NCBI RefSeq assembly: GCF_001261735.1
Contig: NZ_CVRP01000010.1
Span: 331,560 to 395,559 of the forward strand
Length of the DNA: 64,000 bases
Direction: 5' to 3'
Origin: Dysgonomonas sp. BGC7
GTDB taxonomy: Bacteria > Bacteroidota > Bacteroidia > Bacteroidales > Dysgonomonadaceae
Shown piece after piece: positions 45,180 through 53,853 of the stretch. Both the position numbers and the translations under genes were made by a program. How positions within the stretch are numbered: position 1 is the stretch's first letter; the number at the start of each line of letters is the position of its first letter. The notes below the pieces were generated by a model. It saw only the letters and a list, made by a program, of their open reading frames with translations, had not been told where the DNA came from and searched no databases.

Positions 45180-45755
45180 TTACCAGAAAAAAAGAATAAG
45201 AAGAGGTAAATAATCTTTTAATTCGACCCTTAAAGTCTTAAGGGCTTTAGTCATATGGGCTTCCACCGTCTTTATTGAGACACCCTGTTGTTCTGCAATT
45301 TCTTTGTATGATTTGCCTTCAAAACGGTTTAGCTCGAATACACTTCTCACGTTTTCAGGTAATTTTGCTAGTGCTTTTATAAGCATTTGTTCCAGTTCGA
45401 TGTGAGAATACAGGTCGTCTGATGCATATTTCGATTTGTCTAAAACTTCTCTTTCTTGCCATAAGCGAGCCGAGTCTTGTTTTCGTAGATAATCTATACA
45501 CGAATTGCGAACACTGGTAATAAGAAAGTTTCGGCTTGATGTATTTATCTCTATCGTCTTTCTGTTTTTCCACACTTTAAAGAAAGTGTCTTGTACTAAA
45601 TCTTCACACGTATCCCAATCATCAATATGTCGATGCGCAAATACGCACAAAGAAGAGAAAAACTCAAAAAACAAAGAGCGAAAAGCATCTTCATCATCAT
45701 TAAGAGCTATCCTCCAGAACAATTGATCTATTGCATCTGAATTAGTGAATCCCAT
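45180..45755 (-). CDS. ECF RNA polymerase sigma factor
   Basis: 191 residues. Region 2 includes FRSLFFEFFSSLCVFAHRHI and DLVQDTFFKVWKNR (about 20-75). Region 4 includes LPENVRSVFELNRFEGKSYK and the helix-turn-helix IAEQQGVSIKTVEAHMTKAL (about 130-175). It pairs with the FecR-type gene downstream and probably activates susC and the rest of the locus when the target glycan is present. Confidence 0.95.
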   Translation of the reverse strand: MGFTNSDAIDQLFWRIALNDDEDAFRSLFFEFFSSLCVFAHRHIDDWDTCEDLVQDTFFKVWKNRKTIEINTSSRNFLITSVRNSCIDYLRKQDSARLWQEREVLDKSKYASDDLYSHIELEQMLIKALAKLPENVRSVFELNRFEGKSYKEIAEQQGVSIKTVEAHMTKALKTLRVELKDYLPLLILFFW

Positions 45756-45916
45756 GTATCAAAATTATATAAAATGTTTAATACTTCTGCGATATCAATA
45801 TTTTTTTAACTCAGAATGCATTGTGCTATGTGAATGAATATTGTTCTATTCAATACTTATAATACTGTATCTCTTTATAATAAGAAATTATATTTGTGTT
45901 ATAATATGTTTAGTAA

Positions 45917-45942
45917 CAGAAAGCCTCTTTCGAGGCTCTCTG
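45917..45942 (-). terminator. terminator of the xylose operon
   Basis: An 11-bp stem (45917-45927 with 45932-45942, one A-C mismatch) closes a loop that reads GAAA on the minus strand, a stable GNRA tetraloop. It lies 53 bases after the xylE stop. Confidence 0.6.
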
Positions 45943-45994
45943 ATTTTGAAACCTAACCACCTTATTCACCTAAAACACAATACAGCTATAGAGC

Positions 45995-47551
45995 TTATTT
46001 CTTCCATATATTTTCCATGTCTTCTAAAGTCTTCCCTTTAGTCTCAGGCAGACGCTTCCAAACAAACAATGCTGCAGCAACAGCTAAAATACCATAAATC
46101 CAATACGAGAACCCATGATTGAAGGTATTAACCAGAGTTTCATTCTTGTCCATAATAGGAAATGTCCATGAGATGAGAAAGTTTGAAACCCATTGTGCTG
46201 CAACAGCTATCGACATTACACTGGAACGAACAGAGTTTGGAAAGATTTCGGAAAGCATTACCCAGCAAACAGGCCCCCACGACATAGCGAAGCCGGCAGT
46301 ATAGGTTAGCATAAAAACCAATTTCAATCCTCCGGGTAATCCTTGAGAAAAAGAAGTACCTAGACCCAACATAGACACAGCCATAACTAAAGCTCCGGTA
46401 ATAAGTAATGGCTTCCGTCCAAACCTATCGACAGTCATAATAGCTAATACAGTAAACGACAGATTGATAACACCAACTATTATTGTTTGCAAGAGGGCTG
46501 AATCTGTACCTGAACCCATACTCTTAAATATTTCGGGAGCATAGTAGAGAACTACATTAATTCCCACAAACTGCTGAAAAGCAGATAATAACACGCCTGT
46601 GATGATGATAAGAAAGCCATAAGACCTAATAGGCACATATAATGCTATTACAAAACTTGCTATCATTGCTATTTCCAAAGCAGAAGAAACTCCTGCCAAA
46701 GAAAGAGTGATTATACCTACAACAAAAAGGATCAGCCATGTTATCATAAAACGATAATACGGTTTGAGAGAAACATTTTCCTCTTTATCAAAGCTTTGTT
46801 GTATTTCCGATACTTCTTGTTTGGCTAAAGCACTGCCCATCAATTTAGACAGAATATTCTCAGCCTGAGCCATACGTCCCTTCATGACCAGCCATCTAGG
46901 TGTTTCGGGAGCAATAAATAGCAGCAAAAAGAATATAGTAGAAGGTATGGCAAGAGAAGCAAACATCCATCGCCATCCTGTTACATGCAACCATTGAGTA
47001 TCGCCTTGCTTAGCTATAAAATAGTTGACAAAATATACAACAAGCATACCAAATATTATTGCGAACTGATTCAATCCAACGAGGCTTCCCCTCTTGTTCG
47101 GAGGTGCAATTTCTGCAATATACATAGGCGAAACCATAGAGGCAATACCTACCCCTATACCTCCAAGTATACGATAAAACACAAAATGATATACAAAAGA
47201 ATGATCTCCGGCCGAAGGCATGCGGAAGCCAATTTCAGGCCATGCCGAACCGATAGCTGCTAACAAAAATAGAATTGCCGCAACGAACAGAGCTTTTTTA
47301 CGACCAAAAGTCTGACTCAGCCATCCGGCTACCGCAGCACCAAGTATACAGCCCATAAGAGCACTACTTATCACAAAGCCCTCCATCGCATTAGCCTCAT
47401 TTAGGGGTAATCCCATCGGCTCAATGAAAAAATGTCGTAAAGACTCTACCGTACCGGATATTACCGCTGTATCATAGCCGAATAATAGTCCGCCAAGCGT
47501 AGCTATTAAAGTCAGTTTGAGCGTATAAAACTTATTTATTTCGTTTTTCAT
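45995..47551 (-). CDS. xylE: MFS D-xylose:proton symporter
   Basis: 518 residues with twelve membrane helices. Sugar-porter motifs are LLFGYDTAVISGTV near 22, GRKKALFVAA near 88, RILGGIGVGIASMVSPMYIA near 135, PETPRWLVMKGR near 218, QQFVGINVVLYYAPEIFKSM near 325 and PETKGKTLEDME near the C-terminus. It is the last gene of the xylR-xylB-xylA-xylE operon and 93 bases after xylA, which supports xylose as substrate. Confidence 0.93.
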   Translation of the reverse strand: MKNEINKFYTLKLTLIATLGGLLFGYDTAVISGTVESLRHFFIEPMGLPLNEANAMEGFVISSALMGCILGAAVAGWLSQTFGRKKALFVAAILFLLAAIGSAWPEIGFRMPSAGDHSFVYHFVFYRILGGIGVGIASMVSPMYIAEIAPPNKRGSLVGLNQFAIIFGMLVVYFVNYFIAKQGDTQWLHVTGWRWMFASLAIPSTIFFLLLFIAPETPRWLVMKGRMAQAENILSKLMGSALAKQEVSEIQQSFDKEENVSLKPYYRFMITWLILFVVGIITLSLAGVSSALEIAMIASFVIALYVPIRSYGFLIIITGVLLSAFQQFVGINVVLYYAPEIFKSMGSGTDSALLQTIIVGVINLSFTVLAIMTVDRFGRKPLLITGALVMAVSMLGLGTSFSQGLPGGLKLVFMLTYTAGFAMSWGPVCWVMLSEIFPNSVRSSVMSIAVAAQWVSNFLISWTFPIMDKNETLVNTFNHGFSYWIYGILAVAAALFVWKRLPETKGKTLEDMENIWKK

Positions 47552-47565
47552 TGGTAAAGATTTAT

Positions 47566-47607
47566 GTCTCTCGAGCCTCCCTATAAAGAGAGGCTATGTA
47601 GAGAGAC
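47566..47607 (-). terminator. intercistronic hairpin between xylA and xylE
   Basis: GTCTCTC (47566-47572) pairs with GAGAGAC (47601-47607), and inside it AGCCTC (47574-47579) pairs with GAGGCT (47590-47595). It lies within the 93-base gap of the operon. It probably sets differential expression or RNA decay rather than full termination. Confidence 0.55.
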
Positions 47608-47644
47608 TTATAATATTGAAATTATAAACAGAATAATCAGGAGG

Positions 47645-48973
47645 CTAGATATACAGATTTACAATAGCTTCGTAAAGCTCTTGCTTGCCGCTTATTTGCT
47701 TAGGTTCACCTACCTTATGAGCTATTGTACGCAGATCTTCGAGAGTAAGTTTACCATCTTCGAAAACTTTACCCTCGCCACTATCGAACGAAGAATAACG
47801 AGTCTGACGCAGTTTATTATAATCTGAATTAGCAAGAATATCGGCAGCAACGAGCAGTCCACGTGCAAACACATCCATACCTGAAATATGAGCAATGAAC
47901 AGATCATCCATATCTGTAGAATTTCGACGAATCTTAGCATCGAAATTAACACCACCATTGCCCAGTCCTCCGGCAGGAAGCATTACAAGCCAGGCATGAG
48001 CGAAATCATAAATATCGAGTGGGAACTGGTCTGTGTCCCAACCATTCTGATAATCTCCTCTATTGGCATCGATACTACCCAATAATCCGGCATCGGCAGC
48101 AGCCTGCAATTCATGCTCGAATGTATGGCCTGCAAGAGTTGCATGGTTTACTTCGATATTTACTTTGAAATCTTTATCAAGACCGTAATTACGAAGAAAT
48201 CCTATAACTGTTTCGGTATCGTAATCATATTGATGTTTCGTTGGTTCCATTGGCTTAGGCTCTATAAGAAATGTTCCGGTAAAACCTTGTTTACGAGCAT
48301 AATCACGGGCCATGGTTAGAAACTGGGCAAGATGATCCTTTTCACGCTTCATATCTGTATTCAACAGGCTCATATAACCTTCGCGGCCACCCCAAAATAC
48401 GTAATTAGATCCTCCAAGAGCAATAGTAGCATCAATGGCATTCTTTACCTGTGTGGCTGCACATGCTACAACCTCGAAATCAGGATTCGTTGAAGCTCCA
48501 TTCATATAACGCTCGTGACTAAACACATTGGCTGTTCCCCACAATAGTTTTATGCCCGATGCAGCTTGTTTTTCTTTAGCATAATCTACAATGGTTTGAA
48601 GATTACTTTCATATTCGCCCCATGAATTACCTGCATCTACCAAGTCTACATCGTGGAAGCAATAGAAAGGAATACCCATCTTAGTCATAAACTCAAATGC
48701 TGCATCCATCTTATATTTTGCTTTGCTTATAGCATCATTGCCAATATTCCAAGGATGATGTATTGTGGCTCCTCCAAACGGATCTCCTCCGTTAGCGCAC
48801 AACGTATGCCAGTATGCCATAGAAAAACGCATCCAGTCTTTCATTGTTTTGCCCATTACGACTCTATTCTCGTCATAAAAACGATAAGCCATCGGGTTTT
48901 TACTTTCTTTACCTTCAAATTTTATTTTTCCTATACCCGGAAAAAACTCTTTTGTTCCTTTTAAAATTTCCAT
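47645..48973 (-). CDS. xylA: xylose isomerase
   Basis: 442 residues, the class II length. The metal and substrate residues lie in [14 protein letters not shown] near 100, [18 protein letters not shown] near 190, [17 protein letters not shown] near 230, [18 protein letters not shown] near 265 and [20 protein letters not shown] near 298. It converts xylose to xylulose in the cytoplasm with divalent metal. Its partners are xylB upstream and xylE downstream. Confidence 0.98.
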   Translation of the reverse strand: MEILKGTKEFFPGIGKIKFEGKESKNPMAYRFYDENRVVMGKTMKDWMRFSMAYWHTLCANGGDPFGGATIHHPWNIGNDAISKAKYKMDAAFEFMTKMGIPFYCFHDVDLVDAGNSWGEYESNLQTIVDYAKEKQAASGIKLLWGTANVFSHERYMNGASTNPDFEVVACAATQVKNAIDATIALGGSNYVFWGGREGYMSLLNTDMKREKDHLAQFLTMARDYARKQGFTGTFLIEPKPMEPTKHQYDYDTETVIGFLRNYGLDKDFKVNIEVNHATLAGHTFEHELQAAADAGLLGSIDANRGDYQNGWDTDQFPLDIYDFAHAWLVMLPAGGLGNGGVNFDAKIRRNSTDMDDLFIAHISGMDVFARGLLVAADILANSDYNKLRQTRYSSFDSGEGKVFEDGKLTLEDLRTIAHKVGEPKQISGKQELYEAIVNLYI

Positions 48974-49059
48974 AACACCTTTTTTATGAATAATAGTTTA
49001 AGGTCATAGACCCTTTTTGATTTATTTCTTATGTAAAAACTGGAATAGCGAGTCAGGTT

Positions 49060-50541
49060 TCAATTCTTCATAACAATTTCTTTCCACCTCTCATACGCAT
49101 CTCTGTATTGAGCCTTCTTGTTATATTCAGGCTCTATTGTTCCAAGATTTTCTAACGAAGCAAAAGCTTCTTTTGCCGAAGAGTACAATCCTATCCCGAT
49201 GCCGGCTCCTTTTGCTGCTCCGGCTGCCCCATCGGTATTAAACAATTCGATATTCACATTACTGACACTCGCCAGTGTCTGAGAAAAGACAGGACTAAGA
49301 AACATATTTGTAAATCCGGCTTTAACAGTATGTATATTCATTCCCATTTCCCGCATAATTTCCATACCATACTCATAAGAAAAAACAATACCTTCCTGAG
49401 CTGCACGAATAATATCTTTCTTGTCGTGAATATTGAAATTAATACCGTGCATGGAGCAATTCACATTTTTATTTTCTAATACACGCTCAGCACCATTGCC
49501 GAAGGGAACAATGCTTACCCCTCTTGCTCCTATCGGCGATTGTGCTGCGAGCTTATTCATATCATCATAAGATAGTCCTTCTAAAGCCAGATTACGTTTC
49601 AGCCACGAATTGAGAATGCCTGTACCATTGATACAAAGAAGAACTCCCAGACGAATCTGTTCGGGCGTATAATTCACATGAGCAAAGGTATTCACCCTCG
49701 ATAGCTTATCATAATTCAACTGATCGAGAACTCCATACACTACCCCTGAAGTTCCTGCTGTGGATGCAATCTCGCCCGGCTCCACAACATTCAGAGATAA
49801 GGCGTTGTTTGGCTGATCGCCTGCACGGAACGAAACAGGAGTACCTTCTTTCAGACCTAACTCTTTGGCGGCCTCTGCCGATACATATCCCTGTATACCA
49901 AATATTGGCTTGATCTCAGGAAATAAACTTCTGGGAATGCCATAAAAATTGAGAACATCGTCAGACAGATCATTTGCTTTAAAATCCCAAAACATACCTT
50001 CCGACAGGCCTTCAATTGTCATTACAGCATCGCCTGTCAGCTTCATTCCTATATAATCGCCGGGAAGCATCAGTTTATCTACCTTTTCATATATATGAGG
50101 CTCATTTTCCTTTACCCATGCCAATTTTGATGCCGTAAAGTTGCCGGGAGAGTTTAATAAACGACTTAAACATCTCTCCTCTCCTATTTCCCGAAAAGCC
50201 TTCTCTCCATAAGGTATAGCACGGCTATCGCACCAAATTATAGAAGGACGCAAAACATTCTTATCCTTATCTACTAAAACTAAACCATGCATTTGCCAGG
50301 TGATACCGATTCCTTTGATTTCATCACTTTTAATACCTGACTTTTGCATTACCGAGAGATGTGCCAACTTGAGATTTTCCCACCATAGGGATGGCTCTTG
50401 CTCTGCCCATCCCGACTTTACGGCTGTTATTTTCATTTCTTCTTTTGGGAAGAAATCAGAAGACACAATTCTCCCTGTTTCGGCATTCACCAAGCAAACC
50501 TTTACTGATGAACTGCCTATATCATATCCAAGTAGGTACAT
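49060..50541 (-). CDS. xylB: xylulokinase
   Basis: 493 residues of the FGGY kinase family. The N-terminal phosphate loop is LLGYDIGSSSVKVCLV. WQMHGLVLVDKD near 84, GDQPNNALSLNVVEPGEIAS near 240 with the catalytic Asp, and DGAAGAAKGAGIGIGLY near 440 are family features. It phosphorylates xylulose to xylulose-5-phosphate. It starts 32 bases after the regulator gene stop. Confidence 0.96.
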   Translation of the reverse strand: MYLLGYDIGSSSVKVCLVNAETGRIVSSDFFPKEEMKITAVKSGWAEQEPSLWWENLKLAHLSVMQKSGIKSDEIKGIGITWQMHGLVLVDKDKNVLRPSIIWCDSRAIPYGEKAFREIGEERCLSRLLNSPGNFTASKLAWVKENEPHIYEKVDKLMLPGDYIGMKLTGDAVMTIEGLSEGMFWDFKANDLSDDVLNFYGIPRSLFPEIKPIFGIQGYVSAEAAKELGLKEGTPVSFRAGDQPNNALSLNVVEPGEIASTAGTSGVVYGVLDQLNYDKLSRVNTFAHVNYTPEQIRLGVLLCINGTGILNSWLKRNLALEGLSYDDMNKLAAQSPIGARGVSIVPFGNGAERVLENKNVNCSMHGINFNIHDKKDIIRAAQEGIVFSYEYGMEIMREMGMNIHTVKAGFTNMFLSPVFSQTLASVSNVNIELFNTDGAAGAAKGAGIGIGLYSSAKEAFASLENLGTIEPEYNKKAQYRDAYERWKEIVMKN

Positions 50542-50573
50542 ATCTTTTTTGTTATTTATAGACTTATTTTGAG

Positions 50574-51284
50574 CTACATATTCGCCTTATACTTATTATG
50601 AGCTTTTTTATCGAATTTATAAAAACGGGCTGCCCGATGCGATACATTTTTCTGTATTTCCTCAAGTCGCACAACATAAGGCATGGCCGTTACCTTCTTA
50701 TGGAAATTTCGAATATCTATATCTTTCTCATAAATAGCTTCATACAAACGATGGAGTTGGCTTATTGTAAATTTATTAGGTAATAGCTCAAATACCATAG
50801 AAGGGTCATGTTCTATCCAACGTCTTATTTCGTTTAATGATTCTTTTACAATCTGATTGTGATCGAAAGGCATTTTCGGAATTTCACGCAAAGGGCACCA
50901 TTCGGTCTGCTTATATTTAGAAACATTGTTTAATTTACGATCTATTTTACATAACGAAAGATAAGCAACAGTAATTAGCCTATTGATATTAGGTTGATAC
51001 TCTTTATCCAGCCATTTTATATCTTCCGATTTGCTAGCCCGGTCCGGTGAAGCAAAACAACGAAATTGACGAAGTGTCATTTTTTTTATTCCTGTCAGTT
51101 CGAAGAGAACACGATTTGCCGCATCGTCTACATCTTCCTCATCGTAGATAAGACTACCCGGTAGCTTCAGATCTTTCTGATTGTTTTCATCTCTCCTGAC
51201 AAGGAGTATATTGAGACCATCATCATCGAAACCGAAGACAACACAATCAACTGAGACATAGGTATGAATAAATCTAGGCTTCAT
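50574..51284 (-). CDS. Nudix-type xylose regulator (NrtR family)
   Basis: 236 residues from the ATG at 51284; the frame continues upstream but only through AT-rich leader. The N-terminal Nudix fold (FIHTYVSVDCVVFGFDDDGL, LLVRRD, LKLPGSLI) has a degenerate Nudix box, with DEEDVDDAANRVLFELTGI lacking the REUxEE catalytic residues. It should therefore bind a ligand rather than hydrolyse it. The C-terminal winged helix (about 150-225, LLPNKFTISQLHRLYEAIY, RNFHKKV) binds DNA. Regulators of this build control arabinose and xylose genes in Bacteroidetes. It is the first gene of the xyl operon and probably autoregulated. Confidence 0.85.
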   Translation of the reverse strand: MKPRFIHTYVSVDCVVFGFDDDGLNILLVRRDENNQKDLKLPGSLIYDEEDVDDAANRVLFELTGIKKMTLRQFRCFASPDRASKSEDIKWLDKEYQPNINRLITVAYLSLCKIDRKLNNVSKYKQTEWCPLREIPKMPFDHNQIVKESLNEIRRWIEHDPSMVFELLPNKFTISQLHRLYEAIYEKDIDIRNFHKKVTAMPYVVRLEEIQKNVSHRAARFYKFDKKAHNKYKANM

Positions 51285-51745
51285 GGTATTTAGTCCTAAT
51301 CTTATTATGTTTTGTACAAATATATAAATACAAATACAAATAAGAATAAAAACACAACAAATATTTTTATTAAATATCTGTATTATAATCACTTATATTT
51401 TGTATAAAATACAATAAGACACACAAGCTTTATGTATACATTACATTATTAAAATCGCATGAAAAGGGTAATTTAAGAGATATATTAAACGATTCTCTTA
51501 TATGTTAATTTCTACAATAAGACAGATTCATTGTTTCTATCTTTTATCCGACATTTATATTCACGAAATTGAGTCTATAGGTGTAATTTTATTCTTAGAT
51601 GTCTATAAATAAAAGCCTACTATATGAAGAAAACCGAATTAAAAGGAGAAAAAGTTAGGGGTTTGACAAATGATTTACTCTTAAAACATCTATATAACAA
51701 TCATTATATTAAGCTTTTTACTATTTTTGTAAAAACAAACGAGAC
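51285..51745. other. intergenic region with the xyl and fur-gene promoters
   Basis: On the minus strand TATATTTG (51324-51317) is a good -7 box for the xyl operon. It overlaps the palindrome TTTGTACAAA (51311-51320), a possible XylR operator. On the plus strand TATTTTTG (51722-51729) is the -7 box of the Fur-family gene, 16 bases before its start. The middle part (51400-51700) is AT-rich and shows nothing else clear. Confidence 0.45.
51722..51729 (+). promoter_or_regulatory. -7 box of the Fur/Zur-family gene
   Basis: TATTTTTG matches TAnnTTTG. The expected leader is about 10 bases. No strong -33 TTG is visible. Confidence 0.5.
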
Positions 51746-52156
51746 ATGACAGCTGAACAGATCTTAAAAGAGCATGGAATAAAAAAAACAGTTTGCCGTA
51801 AATGTATTATCGACAAGTTGATAGAAAGTGACGATACAGCACTGACTGAGAACGAGATAAAAGATGCTTTTGCAGATCTTTTCGATCGTGTAACTTTTTA
51901 TCGTTCTTTAAAAACCTTGGAGGAAAGTAAAATTATTCACCGTGTGGTATTGAATAATGCGACAGTTAAATACGCATTGAGCAGCCATCTTGTACTTTCG
52001 AAAATACATCCTCATTTTCATTGCACAAGTTGTGATAAAGTTATTTGCCTCGACTCTTCTTTGATGGACAGAAATATTCATTTACCTGCTGGTTATAAAG
52101 TAGAATCGGCTCAGATATTACTGGAAGGTATCTGCCCTGAATGTCAAAAAAAATAA
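51746..52156 (+). CDS. Fur/Zur-family metal-responsive repressor
   Basis: 136 residues. The N-terminal winged helix (about 1-75) includes LTENEIKDAF and FDRVTFYRSLKTLEESKIIH, the recognition-helix pattern of the family. The hinge and dimer domain has HPHFHCTSCDKVICL near 88, with a structural CxxC pair completed by CPECQ at the C-terminus. An extra CRKC lies at residues 17-20. The neighbouring ZnuD-like receptor and His-rich lipoproteins suggest a zinc (Zur) rather than iron role; this is inference. It is convergent with that operon, sharing a bidirectional terminator. Confidence 0.9.
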   Translation: MTAEQILKEHGIKKTVCRKCIIDKLIESDDTALTENEIKDAFADLFDRVTFYRSLKTLEESKIIHRVVLNNATVKYALSSHLVLSKIHPHFHCTSCDKVICLDSSLMDRNIHLPAGYKVESAQILLEGICPECQKK

Positions 52157-52186
52157 TTCCGAATATAGCTTCGTATATCCGGAATT
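52155..52186. terminator. bidirectional terminator
   Basis: AATTCCGAATATA (52155-52167) pairs with TATATCCGGAATT (52174-52186), with one A-C mismatch and a 6-base loop. It overlaps the stop codon of the Fur-family gene and lies 10 bases from the opposite stop. Confidence 0.8.
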
Positions 52187-52196
52187 ATGTTCAAAA

Positions 52197-52676
52197 TTAT
52201 TTTTTATCCATTATTTTCAGACTTATCGCTCTTAATTGTTGCCATCCGGCTTTATCTGTGACTCGGACCATAAAGTGATAATCTCCTGTGTCAACATCTT
52301 CAGGAATAGAAATCTCCTCATTTGCTTCATATATGATCTTCCCCTCAGGAATAGCAAAGTCTTGATTATATACAAAAGCTTTTATCGGTTTCTTTTTAGG
52401 CTCTAAGTCACATTCTACATTATCAGTACTATGCGAATGATGATCAAAATTGTTATGTATTTCTATACTATAACTCCCTAATTCTACATTATCGGTAAAG
52501 ATAGCCCTAAAAGAGAAACTTTCGCCTCGATACAGAATAACACAGTTCTGAGGGAAAGAATTACTTCCGTTCATATTTATTCCGGGTTTTTCCATATCCT
52601 TATCATCATCATCGCTACCACTACATGCTAACAGAAAAGAAAAAATAAAACAATAGAATATATACTTCATTTTCAT
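52197..52676 (-). CDS. small His-rich DUF4625 lipoprotein
   Basis: 159 residues. The lipobox is FSFLLAC followed by SGSDDDDKDMEKP, an acidic surface-export-like stretch. One DUF4625 beta-sandwich follows. SYSIEIHNNFDHHSHS (about 77-92) packs several His into one loop and aligns with the IEIH motif of the larger neighbour. GDYHFMVRVTDKAGW near 130 aligns with its YHLHF motif. It is probably a surface or periplasmic metal-binding protein feeding the TonB receptor. It is the last gene of the operon and 15 bases after its neighbour. Confidence 0.7.
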   Translation of the reverse strand: MKMKYIFYCFIFSFLLACSGSDDDDKDMEKPGINMNGSNSFPQNCVILYRGESFSFRAIFTDNVELGSYSIEIHNNFDHHSHSTDNVECDLEPKKKPIKAFVYNQDFAIPEGKIIYEANEEISIPEDVDTGDYHFMVRVTDKAGWQQLRAISLKIMDKK

Positions 52677-52691
52677 AATATGCTGCTTTTT

Positions 52692-53783
52692 TTAAGCTGT
52701 TATTATTAGTTTTTCTTTTATGGTCTTATACGCACCCTTATTATCATTGGTTCTAATCTCAATAAGATATTCCCCTACTGCTGCACCTGTTGCTGCTAAA
52801 TGCTTATGAAAGATGAACTCTTTGACATCGCCTGACACAAAATCGTCTGAGAAAGTATTATTATAAAAATATGTAGCAGGAGCAGAAGCTTTATAGATAC
52901 GCACACGGATAGAAGAAATTGGATCAAGAGTATTCACCTTAAATTCGGTATGGATATTTGAAGCTGTTGCAGAATTATTGCTTCCTATTTCCAGATCAGA
53001 AACTGTAATTCCAGCTTCTTTTACTACTATATCTAACGACTTAGTAAGCGATTTCCCATTTTTGTCATATACTTTAAAATGAAGGTGGTAATCTCCTGAA
53101 GGTGCATTATCAGGAACTACCAAATGCTTGTGGAAATCTTTCAATTCTGTTTCACCCGTATATGCATAAACTGTATCCAGTTCAAAAGCAGCAGTCTCTC
53201 CCTCACTGTGAATTTCTACAAATATTCTATCTATACCGCTTTCTGCCTTAATAGATGTTGCCTCTACAACTGGAGATGTACCGATATATGCAATTTTATT
53301 GTCCGGAAAATCGTGTCCTGAACCAAAATTCAGACCTTCAATGCTAATATTCACAGGTACCGATTCTATAACCAACTCCGATTCAACAGTTGTTGCTTGT
53401 CCAAACTTATCTGTAACAGTAAAGTGTAAGTGATATTCTCCTTCCGGTGTTTCAGTAGGAATGTCAATATGCTCATGGAAATCAGCATTTTTCACACCGA
53501 TATACTTTCCATTTACATACGACTTTTCAATCTTAAAGCTGCTGCCTTCCTCTTTATGTATTTCTATATCTATACGCTGTATTACACCATCGGCTACAAT
53601 ATTACCCTCTAAATGTAGATCGCCGCCTGCAACCGCAATCCTACTATTCTCACTGCCTATCTCGGTCAAGTGAATAATCGGTTTAGAAGGATTTTCGTCA
53701 TTGTCATCATTGCTACATGAAGCAAACACCAGCAAGCAGAAATTTAAGATAAAAACGGTTCCCCATACTAATTTTTTACTCAT
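52692..53783 (-). CDS. DUF4625 lipoprotein with three repeats and His motifs
   Basis: 363 residues. The lipobox is LLVFASC followed by SNDDNDENPSKP. Three beta-sandwich repeats of about 105 residues cover 38-145, 147-256 and 258-362. Repeats 1 and 2 share a His set: IEIH/VEIH, then FHEH/FHKH, then GEYHLHF/GDYHLHF. Repeat 3 keeps FHKH but has GEYLIEI where the last His pair should be. The spacing suggests one metal site per repeat, the third degenerate. With the receptor and Fur-family gene beside it, zinc capture is the likely job. It starts 70 bases after the receptor stop. Confidence 0.72.
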   Translation of the reverse strand: MSKKLVWGTVFILNFCLLVFASCSNDDNDENPSKPIIHLTEIGSENSRIAVAGGDLHLEGNIVADGVIQRIDIEIHKEEGSSFKIEKSYVNGKYIGVKNADFHEHIDIPTETPEGEYHLHFTVTDKFGQATTVESELVIESVPVNISIEGLNFGSGHDFPDNKIAYIGTSPVVEATSIKAESGIDRIFVEIHSEGETAAFELDTVYAYTGETELKDFHKHLVVPDNAPSGDYHLHFKVYDKNGKSLTKSLDIVVKEAGITVSDLEIGSNNSATASNIHTEFKVNTLDPISSIRVRIYKASAPATYFYNNTFSDDFVSGDVKEFIFHKHLAATGAAVGEYLIEIRTNDNKGAYKTIKEKLIITA

Positions 53784-53853
53784 AATTTATTTGTTTTTAA
53801 GGGATATACATATCCCGGTTATTAAATGATTTGAACTATTGCCTGATAATTTA

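Noticed and set aside
45760..45767. A -7-like TAATTTTG on the minus strand just before the ECF sigma gene.
   Set aside because: It lies only 5 bases from the start codon, so transcription would begin inside the gene.
51624..51749. A 41-codon frame whose stop overlaps the start of the Fur-family gene (ATGA), suggesting translational coupling.
   Set aside because: The -7 box of the Fur-family gene lies inside it and the peptide has no recognisable pattern; chance is more likely.
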